A stretch of DNA of 64,000 nt from Acidocella sp. (GCA_027308685.1 DAIDEE010000006.1:62001-126000), one strand, 5' to 3'. Counted from the first letter of the stretch, positions 1-9,411 are shown. The notes: generated by a model from the sequence alone, not told the origin. Numbers and translations: made by a program.

Positions 1-104
1 CATTGATGGCTGAACAAGCCCTGGCGTCTGGCAGCCCTGGTAACAACCCGCGTGTTCCTACCCATACTGAGATTATGGAACTCTACGATATTGTGTACGG
101 CTGA
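1..104 (+). CDS. C-terminal end of an iron-containing alcohol dehydrogenase (partial)
   Basis: The frame is open from base 3 to a TGA at 102-104 and encodes about 33 residues. It contains a segment reading GNNPRVPTHTEIMELY. That pattern, an NPR motif followed by a short helix ending in LY near the C-terminus, is typical of group III iron-dependent alcohol dehydrogenases and related maleylacetate or propanediol dehydrogenases. The rest of the gene lies before the window, so substrate and length cannot be judged. The assignment rests on this short tail alone. Confidence 0.5.
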   Translation, partial: LMAEQALASGSPGNNPRVPTHTEIMELYDIVYG

Positions 105-116
105 TTAAACAGCCGC

Positions 117-896
117 TCACCCGCGGTATAATAACCTGACAGCGACGAGGATTAGCACGACGGCGAGAATTTGTCTGATAATGGTGTCAGGGATGAAGCG
201 GCTCGAGAAACTGCCAACGATGATACCGGGTATGGAGCCGCAGAGAAGCGAGGTGAGGAGAGTGAAGTTGATGCTGCCCAGCCACCAATGGCCGATACCC
301 GCGATGAGTGTGAGCGGTACGGCGTGTGCGATGTCTGAGCCGATGATTTTTGCAGTCGTCAGGCGTGGATAAAGAAACATCAATGCGGTGGTGCCCAGTG
401 CCCCCGCGCCAACAGATGAAATAGACACCAGAACACCGAGTACAGCACCGGTCATAATGGTGAGTGCGGCTGAAGACGTGGTACCAAAATCTGGATAACG
501 CTTGGTTGCAAATCGCAAAATTTGCCCCTTTAGGAGTAAACTTATAGCGGTAATGATAATGGCGACGCCGAGCACTAGTGAGATCAGCGTGTTCATGACT
601 TTGCCGGTAGCGCCAAAATGCGATAGCGCAATCATCGTGATGATCGTGGTCGGCACACTACCGAGTGCCAGACGTTTGACAATGTTCCAGTCGATATTGT
701 GGTTGAACCCGTGGACGCCGGTGCCTACAGTTTTTGTAACGGATGCGTAAAGTAAATCCGTGCCGACGGCCGTTGCCGGCTGAATGCCAAATACCAGCAT
801 AAGCAGTGGTGTCATAAGCGAGCCGCCACCAACGCCGGTTAAACCAACCAGAATTCCAACCAACAGGCCGGATAATATAAACGGGAATTGAATCAT
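117..896 (-). CDS. TauE/SafE family membrane permease
   Basis: The 259-residue product is hydrophobic throughout, with roughly eight membrane segments. It opens with the family hallmark of a glycine-rich first helix (GLTGVGGGSLMTPLLM, about residues 19-34). A second copy of the motif (SISSVGAGALGTTALMF) begins the second half near residue 157, as expected for the internal duplication of TauE/SafE (DUF81) proteins. Members export sulfite, sulfoacetate or other organic anions across the inner membrane. The substrate cannot be read from sequence. It converges on the alcohol dehydrogenase tail and is not obviously in an operon. Confidence 0.85.
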   Translation of the reverse strand: MIQFPFILSGLLVGILVGLTGVGGGSLMTPLLMLVFGIQPATAVGTDLLYASVTKTVGTGVHGFNHNIDWNIVKRLALGSVPTTIITMIALSHFGATGKVMNTLISLVLGVAIIITAISLLLKGQILRFATKRYPDFGTTSSAALTIMTGAVLGVLVSISSVGAGALGTTALMFLYPRLTTAKIIGSDIAHAVPLTLIAGIGHWWLGSINFTLLTSLLCGSIPGIIVGSFSSRFIPDTIIRQILAVVLILVAVRLLYRG

Positions 897-1081
897 CGGG
901 AATTCATGGCTGATAAAACGAAGGCTGACAAATGAGAGAACAAGTCTCTACAGACTGATGCCGGGTTGGTAAATATTTCTTGGCGACAGTAATAATTTTA
1001 ATATCGATACGATATTGTTTGCGTGATGTTTAACCTTCCCCGGTGAAATATGAAATGATCCGCTCCAGCGAATGCCCGATG

Positions 1082-1669
1082 TTATTCCTGCTGCCAACCG
1101 CGATTGAGCAGCACGGGGGCGTTGCGGGCGGTGCGCTGGGCTTCGCTCAATGTCAGCCAAATTTGTAACTGGTCCAGCACCGCCCGTGTCGCGGCAGCCA
1201 GCTGCAGTTGCAATATGCTTGTCAGCGGGTACCAGTCGAGGGATTCAAGTTCGCCGGAACCTGCCAAGGTGCCGCTGGCGCAGGCGGCGTCGGCAATAAA
1301 AAACCTGGCGTTGAAGCGGATGGTATGCTCCTCGGGGGTTACGGCCCGGCAGAGATAATCCAAGCCGCTTAAATCGGGCGGGACCCCAAGGCTGAGTCCG
1401 GTTTCCTCGAATAATTCGCGGGCGCAGGCTATGCCCAGGGCATCGCACATCGGCGGTGTTGCGTTGCGAAGAAGCTTTTTGTGGAGTTCAGGCCGCAGCG
1501 GGGAGCCGGGAACCATGGAAAAATCCAGGGAATCGACCGCACCGCCGGGAAATACCATGCGATTGGGTAAGAATTTATGATTGGCATGGCGCATCCCCAT
1601 GAGGATGCTGAGGCCGCTTTCACTTTGTTTCAGCAGCAGCAGGCTGGCGGCATCTCGGATGGGGGGCAT
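1082..1669 (-). CDS. NUDIX hydrolase
   Basis: This 195-residue protein has a split NUDIX box. The leading glycines (VFPGGAVD, about residues 39-46) are separated by a long insert from the catalytic RELFEETG segment (about residues 84-91). That spacing is characteristic of the NUDT8/NUDT19-like (acyl-CoA diphosphatase) subgroup rather than MutT. The enzyme should hydrolyse a nucleoside diphosphate linked to another moiety, with CoA esters plausible but unproven. It is divergent from the HAD phosphatase gene, and the two starts are 79 bp apart. Confidence 0.8.
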   Translation of the reverse strand: MPPIRDAASLLLLKQSESGLSILMGMRHANHKFLPNRMVFPGGAVDSLDFSMVPGSPLRPELHKKLLRNATPPMCDALGIACARELFEETGLSLGVPPDLSGLDYLCRAVTPEEHTIRFNARFFIADAACASGTLAGSGELESLDWYPLTSILQLQLAAATRAVLDQLQIWLTLSEAQRTARNAPVLLNRGWQQE

Positions 1670-1748
1670 CGTATAAATTCAACTCCGGCAGAGACAGCAC
1701 ACATAAAACCCGATATGGCTTTATGCCTACCTTTAATAAGGAACAATT

Positions 1749-2378
1749 ATGCGGGCGGTAGTCTTTGACCTTGATGGGACGTTAATCGATTCTTTGCCGG
1801 ATATCGCGGCTGCAGCCAACTACGTGCTTGCGGGCCGTGGTTTACCCCCCGTGGCGGCCGAGAAGGTGCGGTTTATGATTGGTGATGGTTCGAGAGTGCT
1901 GGTGGACCGTGCCTTTGCGGCGCACGACAAAACTGCCGGTGAGGCCGAATACCACCAGTTTGAGGAATGGTACACGGCCCATGCCTCTGATCTTACAGTG
2001 GCTTATCCCGGCATCACCGAGGCTTTGCAGCATTTACACGCAGTTGGCCATAAATTGGCGGTTTGCACCAACAAGCCAAAGGATGCCACGCGGGAGATTT
2101 TGTCAGCCCTGAAGCTGGAACATTATTTCAGCGCCGTCATCGGCGGCAACTCCACCCCCTACCGCAAGCCGGACCCGCGCCATTTGGCTGCCACGCTGGC
2201 CGAACTCGGGACCGACGATGCCATTATGATCGGTGATCACCACAACGACATGGCCGCCGCTGCCGGGCTTGGAATACCGACTATTTTTGCGGCCTGGGGC
2301 TATGGCGACGCTGCCAGCCCGCTGGTAGCGCAGACCGCCTATGAAATCCCTGGTTTGGTGGCCGGTTTAGCAAAATAA
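1749..2378 (+). CDS. gph: HAD-family phosphatase, phosphoglycolate phosphatase type
   Basis: The 209-residue HAD hydrolase begins with motif I (VVFDLDGTLIDS), in which the first Asp is the phosphoryl-accepting nucleophile. Motif II is in VCTNK (about residue 106), and the motif III/IV region carries a Lys in the YRKPDPRH segment and the acidic pair in MIGDHHNDM. The cap and length fit Gph, which removes phosphate from 2-phosphoglycolate formed during DNA repair or oxygenation reactions. HAD subfamily specificity is hard to assign, so other small phosphate esters remain possible. An AAGGA-type ribosome site precedes the ATG. Confidence 0.8.
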   Translation: MRAVVFDLDGTLIDSLPDIAAAANYVLAGRGLPPVAAEKVRFMIGDGSRVLVDRAFAAHDKTAGEAEYHQFEEWYTAHASDLTVAYPGITEALQHLHAVGHKLAVCTNKPKDATREILSALKLEHYFSAVIGGNSTPYRKPDPRHLAATLAELGTDDAIMIGDHHNDMAAAAGLGIPTIFAAWGYGDAASPLVAQTAYEIPGLVAGLAK

Positions 2379-2447
2379 CGGGGTTGACGGGGCGGGCAGC
2401 ATAGCCCATTTCAATCAGGACTGTTCTGGTCCACAATTGGAGCCACT

Positions 2448-2903
2448 ATGCTGAGACTGTCCCGTTTAACCGACTATGCTGTTGTGGCGCTGGTGCGCCT
2501 CGGCCGCGCGGAATCGGTTGAAACGTCGCCCGGTATCGCGGCGGCTATAGGTTTGCCCGAGCCAACCGTGGCCAAAGTACTTAAGGCGCTTACGATCAGC
2601 GGGCTGGTGATCAGCCAGCGTGGAGCGCATGGCGGCTATCGGCTTAGCCGTCCGCTTACCGCTATCTCGGTGGCCGAAGTGATTTTGGCGATTGATGGGC
2701 CGATTGCGCTGGCCTCCTGTGTGGATGGCGCGGTGGGTTGTGAGAGCCAGTCGCTTTGCCCGGTGGCTGGCCGCTGGGACCCGGTGAACGACGCCATTCG
2801 CGAGGCGCTAACCGGCATTACTTTGGCAGACATGGAGGAGGCCGCTATTCCGCGGGCCTTCCGTCTCCCGGTGGAGCTTTCCACCGCAATTGCAGGCGAA
2901 TGA
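2448..2903 (+). CDS. Rrf2/IscR-family iron-sulfur regulator of the SUF operon
   Basis: The 151-residue protein has an N-terminal winged helix ([16 protein letters not shown]) and three cysteines arranged C-x6-C-x5-C (about residues 89-102). These are the expected ligands of an Fe-S cluster in Rrf2 regulators. It is the first gene of the suf operon, and its TGA lies just before the sufB ATG, so it probably senses cluster sufficiency and controls its own operon. A GGAC-N7-GTCC inverted repeat at 2418-2432, just ahead of the GGAG ribosome site, is a candidate but weak operator. Family membership is clear; repressor or activator mode is inferred. Confidence 0.88.
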   Translation: MLRLSRLTDYAVVALVRLGRAESVETSPGIAAAIGLPEPTVAKVLKALTISGLVISQRGAHGGYRLSRPLTAISVAEVILAIDGPIALASCVDGAVGCESQSLCPVAGRWDPVNDAIREALTGITLADMEEAAIPRAFRLPVELSTAIAGE

Positions 2904-2910
2904 GGATATA

Positions 2911-4377
2911 ATGGCCGCAGTTATTGAAACTTTGGAAACCGTTGATGCGCTGGCAGCGCAGAAATATAAATATGGCTTTGAGACCAACATCGCGATGGAT
3001 GCATTCCCGAAAGGGTTGAACGAAGACATCGTACGGCTGATTTCGGCCAAAAAAGATGAGCCGGAATGGATGCTGGAGTGGCGGCTGAAGGCGTATGCGC
3101 TATGGCGCACGATGGACGAGCCGGATTGGGCGCGCATCAAGCATCCGCCAATTGATTATGAAAACCTGTATTACTATGCAGCCCCTTCCGGCCCGGCGCC
3201 GAAGTCGCTTGAGGATGTGGACCCTGAGCTGCTGAAAATGTACGACAAGCTGGGTATTCCGTTGAACGAGCGGGCGGCGCTGGCGGGTGTGGAGTCACCC
3301 AATGTGGCGGTGGATGCGGTATTCGATTCCGTCTCGGTGGCGACAACGTTCCGTGAGACACTTTCAAAGTCTGGGGTCATTTTCTGTCCGATCTCAGAGG
3401 CGGTGCGGGAGCACCCGGATTTGGTGAAACAATATCTCGGCAGTGTTGTTTCGATTGGGGATAATTTTTTCTCCGCGCTGAACTCAGCGGTGTTTTCAGA
3501 TGGCAGCTTTGTATTCATTCCCAAGGGTGTGCGCTGCCCGATGGAGCTTTCGACCTATTTCCGGATCAATGCCCGCAATACCGGGCAGTTTGAACGCACG
3601 TTGATTATAGCAGCCGAAGGTGCGAGTGTTTCATATTTGGAAGGTTGCACCGCGCCGATGCGCGATGAAAACCAGTTGCACGCAGCGGTGGTGGAATTGG
3701 TGGCGCTGGATGATGCCAAAATCAAATACAGCACCGTACAGAATTGGTATCCTGGCGATGCTGACGGCAAAGGTGGCATCTATAATTTTGTGACAAAACG
3801 TGGTGCCTGCCGGGGGAGCAGAAGTAAAATTTCCTGGACACAGGTGGAAACCGGCTCGGCGATTACCTGGAAATATCCGTCATGCATTTTGCAGGGTGAT
3901 AATTCGGTTGGCGAGTTCTATTCGGTGGCGCTGACGCATAATTACCAGCAGGCGGACACCGGCACCAAGATGATTCACATTGGCAAAAACACCACAAGCA
4001 CCATTATCTCGAAAGGGATTTCCGCCGGCCATTCCAACAACACCTATCGCGGGCTGGTAAAAATTCTGCCGGGTGCTTCGGGTGCCCGCAACTTCACGCA
4101 GTGCGATAGTTTGCTGATTGGTGACCAGTGCGGCGCCCATACTGTGCCGTATATTGAAAGCCGGAATATGTCGGCGAAGGTGGAACATGAAGCCACCACA
4201 TCGAAGATCGCCGAGGACCAGTTGTTTTATTGCCGCTCCCGCGGGCTTTCCGAGGAAGACGCGGTGGGTTTGATTGTCAATGGATTTTGTAAGGATGTGC
4301 TGAAGGAACTGCCGATGGAATTTGCTGTCGAAGCACAGAAACTTCTCGCAGTCTCTCTGGAAGGCTCAGTAGGTTAA
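2911..4377 (+). CDS. sufB: Fe-S cluster scaffold protein SufB
   Basis: This gene encodes SufB, the scaffold on which clusters are built with SufC and SufD in the SufBC2D complex. I chose the ATG at 2911 (488 residues) because GAGG at 2902-2905 precedes it and the family begins near here; an upstream TTG at 2890 would add seven residues. The protein carries the C-terminal SufBD beta-helix core, including the long conserved block from the [14 protein letters not shown] segment to the end. It is followed one base later by sufC, and the operon order is regulator-B-C-D-S-U-T-A. Confidence 0.96.
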   Translation: MAAVIETLETVDALAAQKYKYGFETNIAMDAFPKGLNEDIVRLISAKKDEPEWMLEWRLKAYALWRTMDEPDWARIKHPPIDYENLYYYAAPSGPAPKSLEDVDPELLKMYDKLGIPLNERAALAGVESPNVAVDAVFDSVSVATTFRETLSKSGVIFCPISEAVREHPDLVKQYLGSVVSIGDNFFSALNSAVFSDGSFVFIPKGVRCPMELSTYFRINARNTGQFERTLIIAAEGASVSYLEGCTAPMRDENQLHAAVVELVALDDAKIKYSTVQNWYPGDADGKGGIYNFVTKRGACRGSRSKISWTQVETGSAITWKYPSCILQGDNSVGEFYSVALTHNYQQADTGTKMIHIGKNTTSTIISKGISAGHSNNTYRGLVKILPGASGARNFTQCDSLLIGDQCGAHTVPYIESRNMSAKVEHEATTSKIAEDQLFYCRSRGLSEEDAVGLIVNGFCKDVLKELPMEFAVEAQKLLAVSLEGSVG

Positions 4378-4378
4378 T

Positions 4379-5122
4379 ATGTTAGAGATTAAAAATTTAT
4401 CGGCGAGCATCGGTGACAAGGAAATTCTGCGCGGTGTGAATCTCGTGGTGCCGGATGGAGAAATCCACGCGATTATGGGTCCGAACGGGGCCGGGAAGTC
4501 AACCTTGTCATATGTGCTCTCTGGCCGTGAGGGCTATGAAGTGACCGGCGGTTCGGCGTTTTACAATGGCCAGGATTTGCTGGCGATGGAGCCAGAGGAG
4601 CGTGCCACTGCGGGAGTGTTTTTGGCGTTTCAGTATCCGGTTGAACTGCCGGGTGTGGGCAATGCCAATTTTATTCGCACCGCGCTGAATTCTGTTCGCC
4701 GCGCCCGTGGTGAGGCAGAACTCGATGCCGTGGCCTTTTTAAAACTGGCGCGGTCGGCGATTAAAAGTCTTTCAATGCCCGATGACATGCTCAAGCGCAA
4801 CGTGAACGTTGGTTTCTCCGGTGGTGAGAAAAAGCGTAATGAGGTGCTGCAAATGGCGTTGTTGCAGCCTGGTTTTGCAATTTTGGATGAGACAGACTCT
4901 GGGTTGGATATTGACGCACTGAAAATTGTGGCTGATGGCGTGAATGCACTTCGCGGGGCGAAATTTTCGGCCCTCGTGATTACCCATTACCAGCGCCTGT
5001 TGGACCATATTGTGCCGGATTATGTGCACGTGCTGGCGGCCGGCAAAATTGTGCGCTCCGGCGGGCCGGAACTGGCGTTGGAGTTGGAAGCGCGTGGTTA
5101 TGCCGGGCTGGAAGCCGCCTGA
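4379..5122 (+). CDS. sufC: SUF system ATPase SufC
   Basis: This 247-residue ABC-type ATPase has a Walker A motif (GPNGAGKST, near residue 34). Its signature is FSGGEKKRNE, the variant usual in SufC rather than LSGGQ, and a Walker B segment (FAILDETDSGLD) includes the D-loop. It contains no membrane segments, as expected for a soluble ATPase that drives conformational change of the SufB-SufD scaffold. It starts one base after the sufB stop and is two bases from sufD, so translation is probably coupled. Confidence 0.97.
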   Translation: MLEIKNLSASIGDKEILRGVNLVVPDGEIHAIMGPNGAGKSTLSYVLSGREGYEVTGGSAFYNGQDLLAMEPEERATAGVFLAFQYPVELPGVGNANFIRTALNSVRRARGEAELDAVAFLKLARSAIKSLSMPDDMLKRNVNVGFSGGEKKRNEVLQMALLQPGFAILDETDSGLDIDALKIVADGVNALRGAKFSALVITHYQRLLDHIVPDYVHVLAAGKIVRSGGPELALELEARGYAGLEAA

Positions 5123-5124
5123 TT

Positions 5125-6225
5125 ATGACAGCCCTTCCTACGCGCAAACTTGAAGCCTGGCGCTATACAGATTTAAAAAATCTGGCGGCAATCAGCTTTA
5201 CTGAGGCAAAGCCTGCGAAAATTGTGGCTCCGTTGCCGGATCTTGGGATTCCACGCATTGTGTTTGTGAATGGCAGCTATAATGCTGCTCTTTCAACGCC
5301 ACCAGAATTCATGAGCCCCTTTGTTAAAGTGGTTGATGAATCGGTGTTACCGCTGGTGCAAATCAACGCTGCACATGCGCATGATGGAGTTACCATTGAT
5401 GTGCCAGCGAATATTGATGCCGGCGCTGTATTGCTCATCTCATATGCGAATACTGAGATGCCGATCGCGTTTCACCCGCGCCACCGCGTCGTGTTGGGCG
5501 CTGGTGCCAAGCTGACGATCATTGAAGTGGCAATGGGGCAGGGGGTTTATTGGCATAACCCGGTAACCGATATTACGTTGCATGAAGGTGCGGCGCTTGG
5601 CCACTACCGTTTGCAAGATGAGAGTACGGAAGCTTTTCATCTCGCCACCATCAGGGCGCAGATTTCTGCGACAGCTGCTTATGAGAGTTTTTCGCTCGTG
5701 ATTGGGGCAAAGCTCTCTCGCGCGGAATTTCATGCCACGCTCACCGGCCCCAATGCGAGCACACACTTAAATGCCGCCCAGCTTCTGCGTGGCCGTCAGC
5801 ACGCTGATTTCACTTCGGTGGTGGCGCATAAGGCGCCCACCTGTGCCTCGCGCCAGACGGTGAAGTCGGTGCTTTCCGACCATTCACGTGGTGTTTTCCA
5901 GGGCAGGATTGAAGTGGCGCAGATTGCCCAGAAAACTGATGGCTACCAGATGAACCAGGCTCTGCTGCTCTCGCCGCATGCCGAAATCGATATTAAACCT
6001 GAGTTAGAAATTTTTGCTGATGACGTGAAATGCAGCCACGGTGCGACCATCGGTGCGCTCGATCCGGAACAAATTTTTTATCTGCGCAGTCGTGGAATAC
6101 CCGAAGACCAGGCTCGGTCCATACTGATCCGCGCCTTCCTCACCGAAGCGCTGGAACCTGTGACGCATGAGGCTGCCAGGATATTTTTGGAAGACGCTAT
6201 TGAGACGTGGTGGGCCCGCAAATGA
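5125..6225 (+). CDS. sufD: Fe-S cluster assembly protein SufD
   Basis: The 366-residue product is homologous to the C-terminal SufBD domain of SufB but shorter and more diverged. Conserved family segments include the C-terminal stretch with DDVKCSHGATIG and the YLRSRGI segment. It pairs with SufB to form the scaffold heterodimer and is linked to iron delivery in E. coli. Its last bases overlap the sufS start in an ATGA junction at 6222-6225. Confidence 0.95.
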   Translation: MTALPTRKLEAWRYTDLKNLAAISFTEAKPAKIVAPLPDLGIPRIVFVNGSYNAALSTPPEFMSPFVKVVDESVLPLVQINAAHAHDGVTIDVPANIDAGAVLLISYANTEMPIAFHPRHRVVLGAGAKLTIIEVAMGQGVYWHNPVTDITLHEGAALGHYRLQDESTEAFHLATIRAQISATAAYESFSLVIGAKLSRAEFHATLTGPNASTHLNAAQLLRGRQHADFTSVVAHKAPTCASRQTVKSVLSDHSRGVFQGRIEVAQIAQKTDGYQMNQALLLSPHAEIDIKPELEIFADDVKCSHGATIGALDPEQIFYLRSRGIPEDQARSILIRAFLTEALEPVTHEAARIFLEDAIETWWARK

Positions 6226-7466
6226 GTGCTGCATTGAAAATTGCAAATTTTGATATTGCTGCCATTCGCAACGACTTCCCCATCCTGTCGCAAACGGTGC
6301 ACGGCAAAAAATTCGTATATCTTGATAGCGGTGCTTCGGCTCAAAAGCCGCGTGCCGTGATTGATGCGATGGTGCATGTGATGGAAGCACAATATGCCAA
6401 TGTACATCGCGGTTTACATTGGATGTCTGAGCGTACTTCCGATGCTTTTGAAGCGGTTCGTGATAAAACCGCGAAGTTTTTAAATGCGGCGGCACGGGAA
6501 GAAATTGTTTTCACCCGCAACGCTACCGAATCCATCAACTTAATCGCTTACACCTATGGCCGCGCCAGTCTCAACCCAGGCGATGCAATTGTTATTTCCG
6601 AGATGGAGCATCATGCCAATATTGTTCCATGGCAGATGTTGCGGGATTCCCACGGTGTTGAATTGCGCGTTGCAAAAATCACCGATGCGGGTGAGATTGA
6701 TTTTGCCTCGCTCGAAGATAAGTTTACCGATGGCAAGGTGAAGCTGCTTGCTATCACGCATATGTCGAACGTACTTGGCACCTACACGCCCGTTGAGCGC
6801 CTGGCCAAATTCGCGCATGAGCGCGGCGCTAAAATCCTGCTTGATGGCAGTCAAGCCGTGGTGCATCGGCAAGTCAACGTGCAAGCAATTGACGCAGATT
6901 TCTATGTATTTTCTGGCCATAAACTTTATGGTCCTTCTGGCATTGGCGTGCTGTATGCTAAGCGTGAAATTCTTGAAGCAATGCCGCCGTTTCTTGGTGG
7001 TGGCGACATGATCGCTTCGGTGTCATATGAGCGCTCAACCTGGGCCAAACCGCCGTACCGTTTTGAAGCGGGCACACCGGCGATTATTGAAACCATCGGC
7101 CTGGGTGCTGCGATTGATTATGTCGAAGCGATTGGTTTCCCTGCCATTGCCGCTCATGAACGCGCCTTGACCGACCATGCGCTTGCCGTGCTCTCCAAGA
7201 TTGAGGGTTTACATATTTTGGGCAGTGCGCAGGATCGTGGTGGCGTGATTGCCTTCACGATGGACGATGTGCACGCCCATGATATTGCAACGTTACTGGA
7301 CCGGCAGGGTATTGCTGTGCGGGCGGGACACCATTGCGCAGAGCCGTTGATGGGGCGTCTGGGCGTCACCAGCACCGCCCGCGCTACCTTTGGCCTTTAC
7401 ACGACTATGGAAGAAATCGACGCGCTGGCCGCTGGCCTGCTTCGCGTCAAGCAGGTGTTCGCGTAA
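6222..7466 (+). CDS. sufS: Cysteine desulfurase SufS
   Basis: This group II cysteine desulfurase of about 414 residues is a PLP enzyme that takes sulfur from cysteine as a persulfide. The PLP lysine lies in FSGHKLYGP and the catalytic cysteine in RAGHHCAEP near the C-terminus. I prefer the ATG at 6222, which overlaps the sufD stop, to a GTG at 6207. No sufE gene is present. The next gene is sufU, so sulfur is probably passed to SufU, as in systems where SufU is the partner of SufS. Confidence 0.96.
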   Translation: MSAALKIANFDIAAIRNDFPILSQTVHGKKFVYLDSGASAQKPRAVIDAMVHVMEAQYANVHRGLHWMSERTSDAFEAVRDKTAKFLNAAAREEIVFTRNATESINLIAYTYGRASLNPGDAIVISEMEHHANIVPWQMLRDSHGVELRVAKITDAGEIDFASLEDKFTDGKVKLLAITHMSNVLGTYTPVERLAKFAHERGAKILLDGSQAVVHRQVNVQAIDADFYVFSGHKLYGPSGIGVLYAKREILEAMPPFLGGGDMIASVSYERSTWAKPPYRFEAGTPAIIETIGLGAAIDYVEAIGFPAIAAHERALTDHALAVLSKIEGLHILGSAQDRGGVIAFTMDDVHAHDIATLLDRQGIAVRAGHHCAEPLMGRLGVTSTARATFGLYTTMEEIDALAAGLLRVKQVFA

Positions 7467-7879
7467 TGTCAGAAACTGCTGAACTTTATCAAACCCTCAT
7501 CATGGACCGGACCAAAAATCCACGCCACGCCGGCAAGCCTGCTAAGTTTGATTTTGAAGGCCATGGTGAAAACCCGATGTGTGGTGATCGTGTTCATGTA
7601 TATGTGGCGGATAACGGCACGCGGGTGAACCACGAATCGCGCGGCTGTGCCATCATGGTTGCCAGTGCTGAATTGATGGCAGATGCGGTGGCAGGTCTGA
7701 CGCTTGATGAAGTTACCGAGCGCCGCATGGCGTTTGAGGCGATGCTAAATTCTGGTACGCCGAACCCGATGCTGGGTGATCTCAATGCTCTATCTGGTGT
7801 TTCAGAATATCGCTCGCGCATACGCTGCGCCACGTTACCTTGGTCGGCTCTGGCTGAAGCTTTAGGAGGTGCAAAATAA
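7466..7879 (+). CDS. sufU: SufU-type sulfur transfer protein
   Basis: The 137-residue protein belongs to the IscU/SufU fold. It has the three conserved cysteines in MCGD, RGCAIM and RCATLPW and the Asp of the MCGD motif, which together form the zinc or cluster site. The start is the ATG in a TAATG overlap with sufS; a longer frame to 7334 is only a read-back into sufS. In SUF operons with this arrangement it acts as a zinc-dependent sulfurtransferase partner of SufS rather than a scaffold. The context supports that role here. Confidence 0.93.
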   Translation: MSETAELYQTLIMDRTKNPRHAGKPAKFDFEGHGENPMCGDRVHVYVADNGTRVNHESRGCAIMVASAELMADAVAGLTLDEVTERRMAFEAMLNSGTPNPMLGDLNALSGVSEYRSRIRCATLPWSALAEALGGAK

Positions 7880-8241
7880 TGGATGAGCAAAAAATGGTGC
7901 CGCTCACCACCTGGACACCCGATGGTGAAACCACACCGGCGCTAACAGAGGATGCCATTATCGGCGCCATTTGCACGGTGTACGACCCGGAAATTCCGGT
8001 GAATATTTACGAGCTTGGCTTGATCTACGCGATCGAAATCGCGCCCTCCGGTGATGTGAAAGTGGAAATGACACTTACCGCGCCTGCTTGTCCCTCAGCG
8101 CAAGAACTGCCTATCATGGTGCGCGATGCGATTGCGAAACTTGATGGCGTGGGCGAGGTAGATGTTGAAACCGTGTGGGAGCCAGCCTGGGACCCGAGCC
8201 GAATGAGCGATGAGGCCCGCTTATCGCTGAACATGTTCTGA
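7879..8241 (+). CDS. DUF59/MIP18-family SUF accessory protein (SufT-like)
   Basis: The 120-residue protein carries the DUF59 domain with the signature DPEIPVNIYELGLIY and the reactive cysteine in LTAPACPSAQELP. Proteins of this family sit in suf operons of many bacteria and are implicated in maturation or delivery of Fe-S clusters, like eukaryotic MIP18/CIA2. It overlaps the sufU stop (TAATG), so the two are probably translationally coupled. An AGGAGG-like site at the end of sufU (7864-7869) serves as its ribosome site. Confidence 0.9.
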   Translation: MDEQKMVPLTTWTPDGETTPALTEDAIIGAICTVYDPEIPVNIYELGLIYAIEIAPSGDVKVEMTLTAPACPSAQELPIMVRDAIAKLDGVGEVDVETVWEPAWDPSRMSDEARLSLNMF

Positions 8242-8252
8242 GGAGCCAATTC

Positions 8253-8621
8253 ATGAGCACCACCACAACCCCTGCCAAGCCGCGCCGTGAATTGCCACCA
8301 TTGATGCAACTCACCGATGCCGCTGCCGAGCGTCTGCGCACTTTGTACGCCGACGGTGAAGCCGGTAAATTGCTTCGCATCGCGGTTTCCACCAAAGGCT
8401 GCTCTGGTATGTCATACGACATGAACTGGGTGGATGCTGCCACGCCGCAGGATGAGGTGGTGACCAGCCAAGGCCTCACCGTGCTGGTGGACCGCAAGGC
8501 TTCGTTATTCCTCATTGGTACGACGATGGATTATAAGGTGGATAAGCTCACTGCGGGATTCACTTTCGAAAACCCCAATGAGAAGGGCCGCTGCGGATGC
8601 GGCGAAAGTTTCCACGTCTGA
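8253..8621 (+). CDS. sufA: A-type Fe-S carrier protein (SufA/IscA)
   Basis: The 122-residue HesB/IscA-family protein has the three invariant cysteines: one in KGCSGMSY and two in the C-terminal GRCGCGESF motif. A-type carriers accept clusters from the SUF scaffold and transfer them to target apoproteins. It is the last gene of the operon, eleven bases after the SufT-like stop. The first twenty residues are a variable, proline- and threonine-rich tail not typical of the minimal domain. SufA is favoured over IscA or ErpA only because of the operon. Confidence 0.93.
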   Translation: MSTTTTPAKPRRELPPLMQLTDAAAERLRTLYADGEAGKLLRIAVSTKGCSGMSYDMNWVDAATPQDEVVTSQGLTVLVDRKASLFLIGTTMDYKVDKLTAGFTFENPNEKGRCGCGESFHV

Positions 8622-8855
8622 AACGGTTCTGGTGGCGATTTGACGCGCTTTTTTTAAGCTTCGGGTGCTCGCGTTCGCAGCGAATGCGCGCTATAAGCAC
8701 GACACGTACGCTCCGCTCCAGTTCTCGAAAGCCACGCCAACTGACTCATCATAACCGTTTTCGGATGAGTGGTTGTTTTTAGGACACATCCGATCGACGA
8801 GCAGTCTAAATGACCAGCGAGCGTTCGCTTCACGCACCCGACCAAGGACACCACT

Positions 8856-9344
8856 TTGAGAATTGCCTTCGCCGCCATGCTTGCTGCTCTGTTTTTTGCT
8901 CGCCCAGTCCACGCCCAAGTAAGCTCTGAGGGTATCGCCGAACTTATCGCTGCCCACAATACTTATCGCACCAGCCTTGGTCTTCCCCCATTGCGGTGGT
9001 CGGGCGTGTTAGCGGATGAAGCGCAAAACTGGGCTGAGCATCTGGCTCAGATCGGCACACTCCAGCATAGCGGCCCCGGGCAAAATTTGGCCTGGGCCAC
9101 CGCGGGCAGTGTGTCGCTCCCGCAGTTGGTTAATTTGTGGGGTAGCGAGCGGCGTTATTTCCAAAACGGCAATTTCCCCGATATCTCCAGCACCGGCAAT
9201 TGGGCGGATGTGGGCCATTATAGCCAAATCGTCTGGGCTACCACGAACATGGTTGGATGCGGGTTTGCTGAGGGTTATGGGCGCGACTATTTGGTGTGCA
9301 ATTATGACCCACCAGGGAATGTTATGGGTCAGCGCCCTTATTAA
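8856..9344 (+). CDS. Secreted CAP-domain (SCP/PR-1-like) protein
   Basis: The start is a TTG preceded by AAGGA at 8844-8848. The 162-residue product begins with a signal peptide ending near PVHAQ. The CAP domain follows, with HNTYRTSLGLPPL at its start, the HSGPGQNLA loop, the CAP signature GHYSQIVWATTNMVGCG and the C-terminal LVCNYDPPGN. The bacterial CAP proteins are exported and their biochemical role is mostly unknown. The 230 bases between sufA and this gene hold no gene I can support. Confidence 0.85.
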   Translation: MRIAFAAMLAALFFARPVHAQVSSEGIAELIAAHNTYRTSLGLPPLRWSGVLADEAQNWAEHLAQIGTLQHSGPGQNLAWATAGSVSLPQLVNLWGSERRYFQNGNFPDISSTGNWADVGHYSQIVWATTNMVGCGFAEGYGRDYLVCNYDPPGNVMGQRPY

Positions 9345-9373
9345 GTGGCTTTGTTAACCGGCCTGAAAAAATC

Positions 9374-9401
9374 CTTGAAGCCAGAAAAAAATTTCATATA
9401 A
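9374..9401 (+). promoter_or_regulatory. Probable RpoH (heat-shock sigma) promoter
   Basis: CTTGAAG at 9374-9380 and CATATAA from 9395 are separated by 17 bases counted from CTTG. This matches the alphaproteobacterial RpoH layout of CTTG followed 17-18 bases later by a CYTATNT-like box. A transcript starting about 9407 would include the whole thermometer hairpin region ahead of the hsp20 gene. It was assigned by eye and no other promoter evidence is available. Confidence 0.55.
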
Positions 9402-9411
9402 TAGAGATTGT

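Noticed and set aside
2418-2432. Firm operator for the Rrf2 regulator
   Set aside because: The GGAC-N7-GTCC repeat has only four paired bases per side, so it is mentioned as a candidate but not listed as a feature.
8654-8959. Minus-strand frames opposite the CAP-protein gene start
   Set aside because: The translations are low complexity with no motif and are antisense to a gene with a clear signal peptide and CAP signature.
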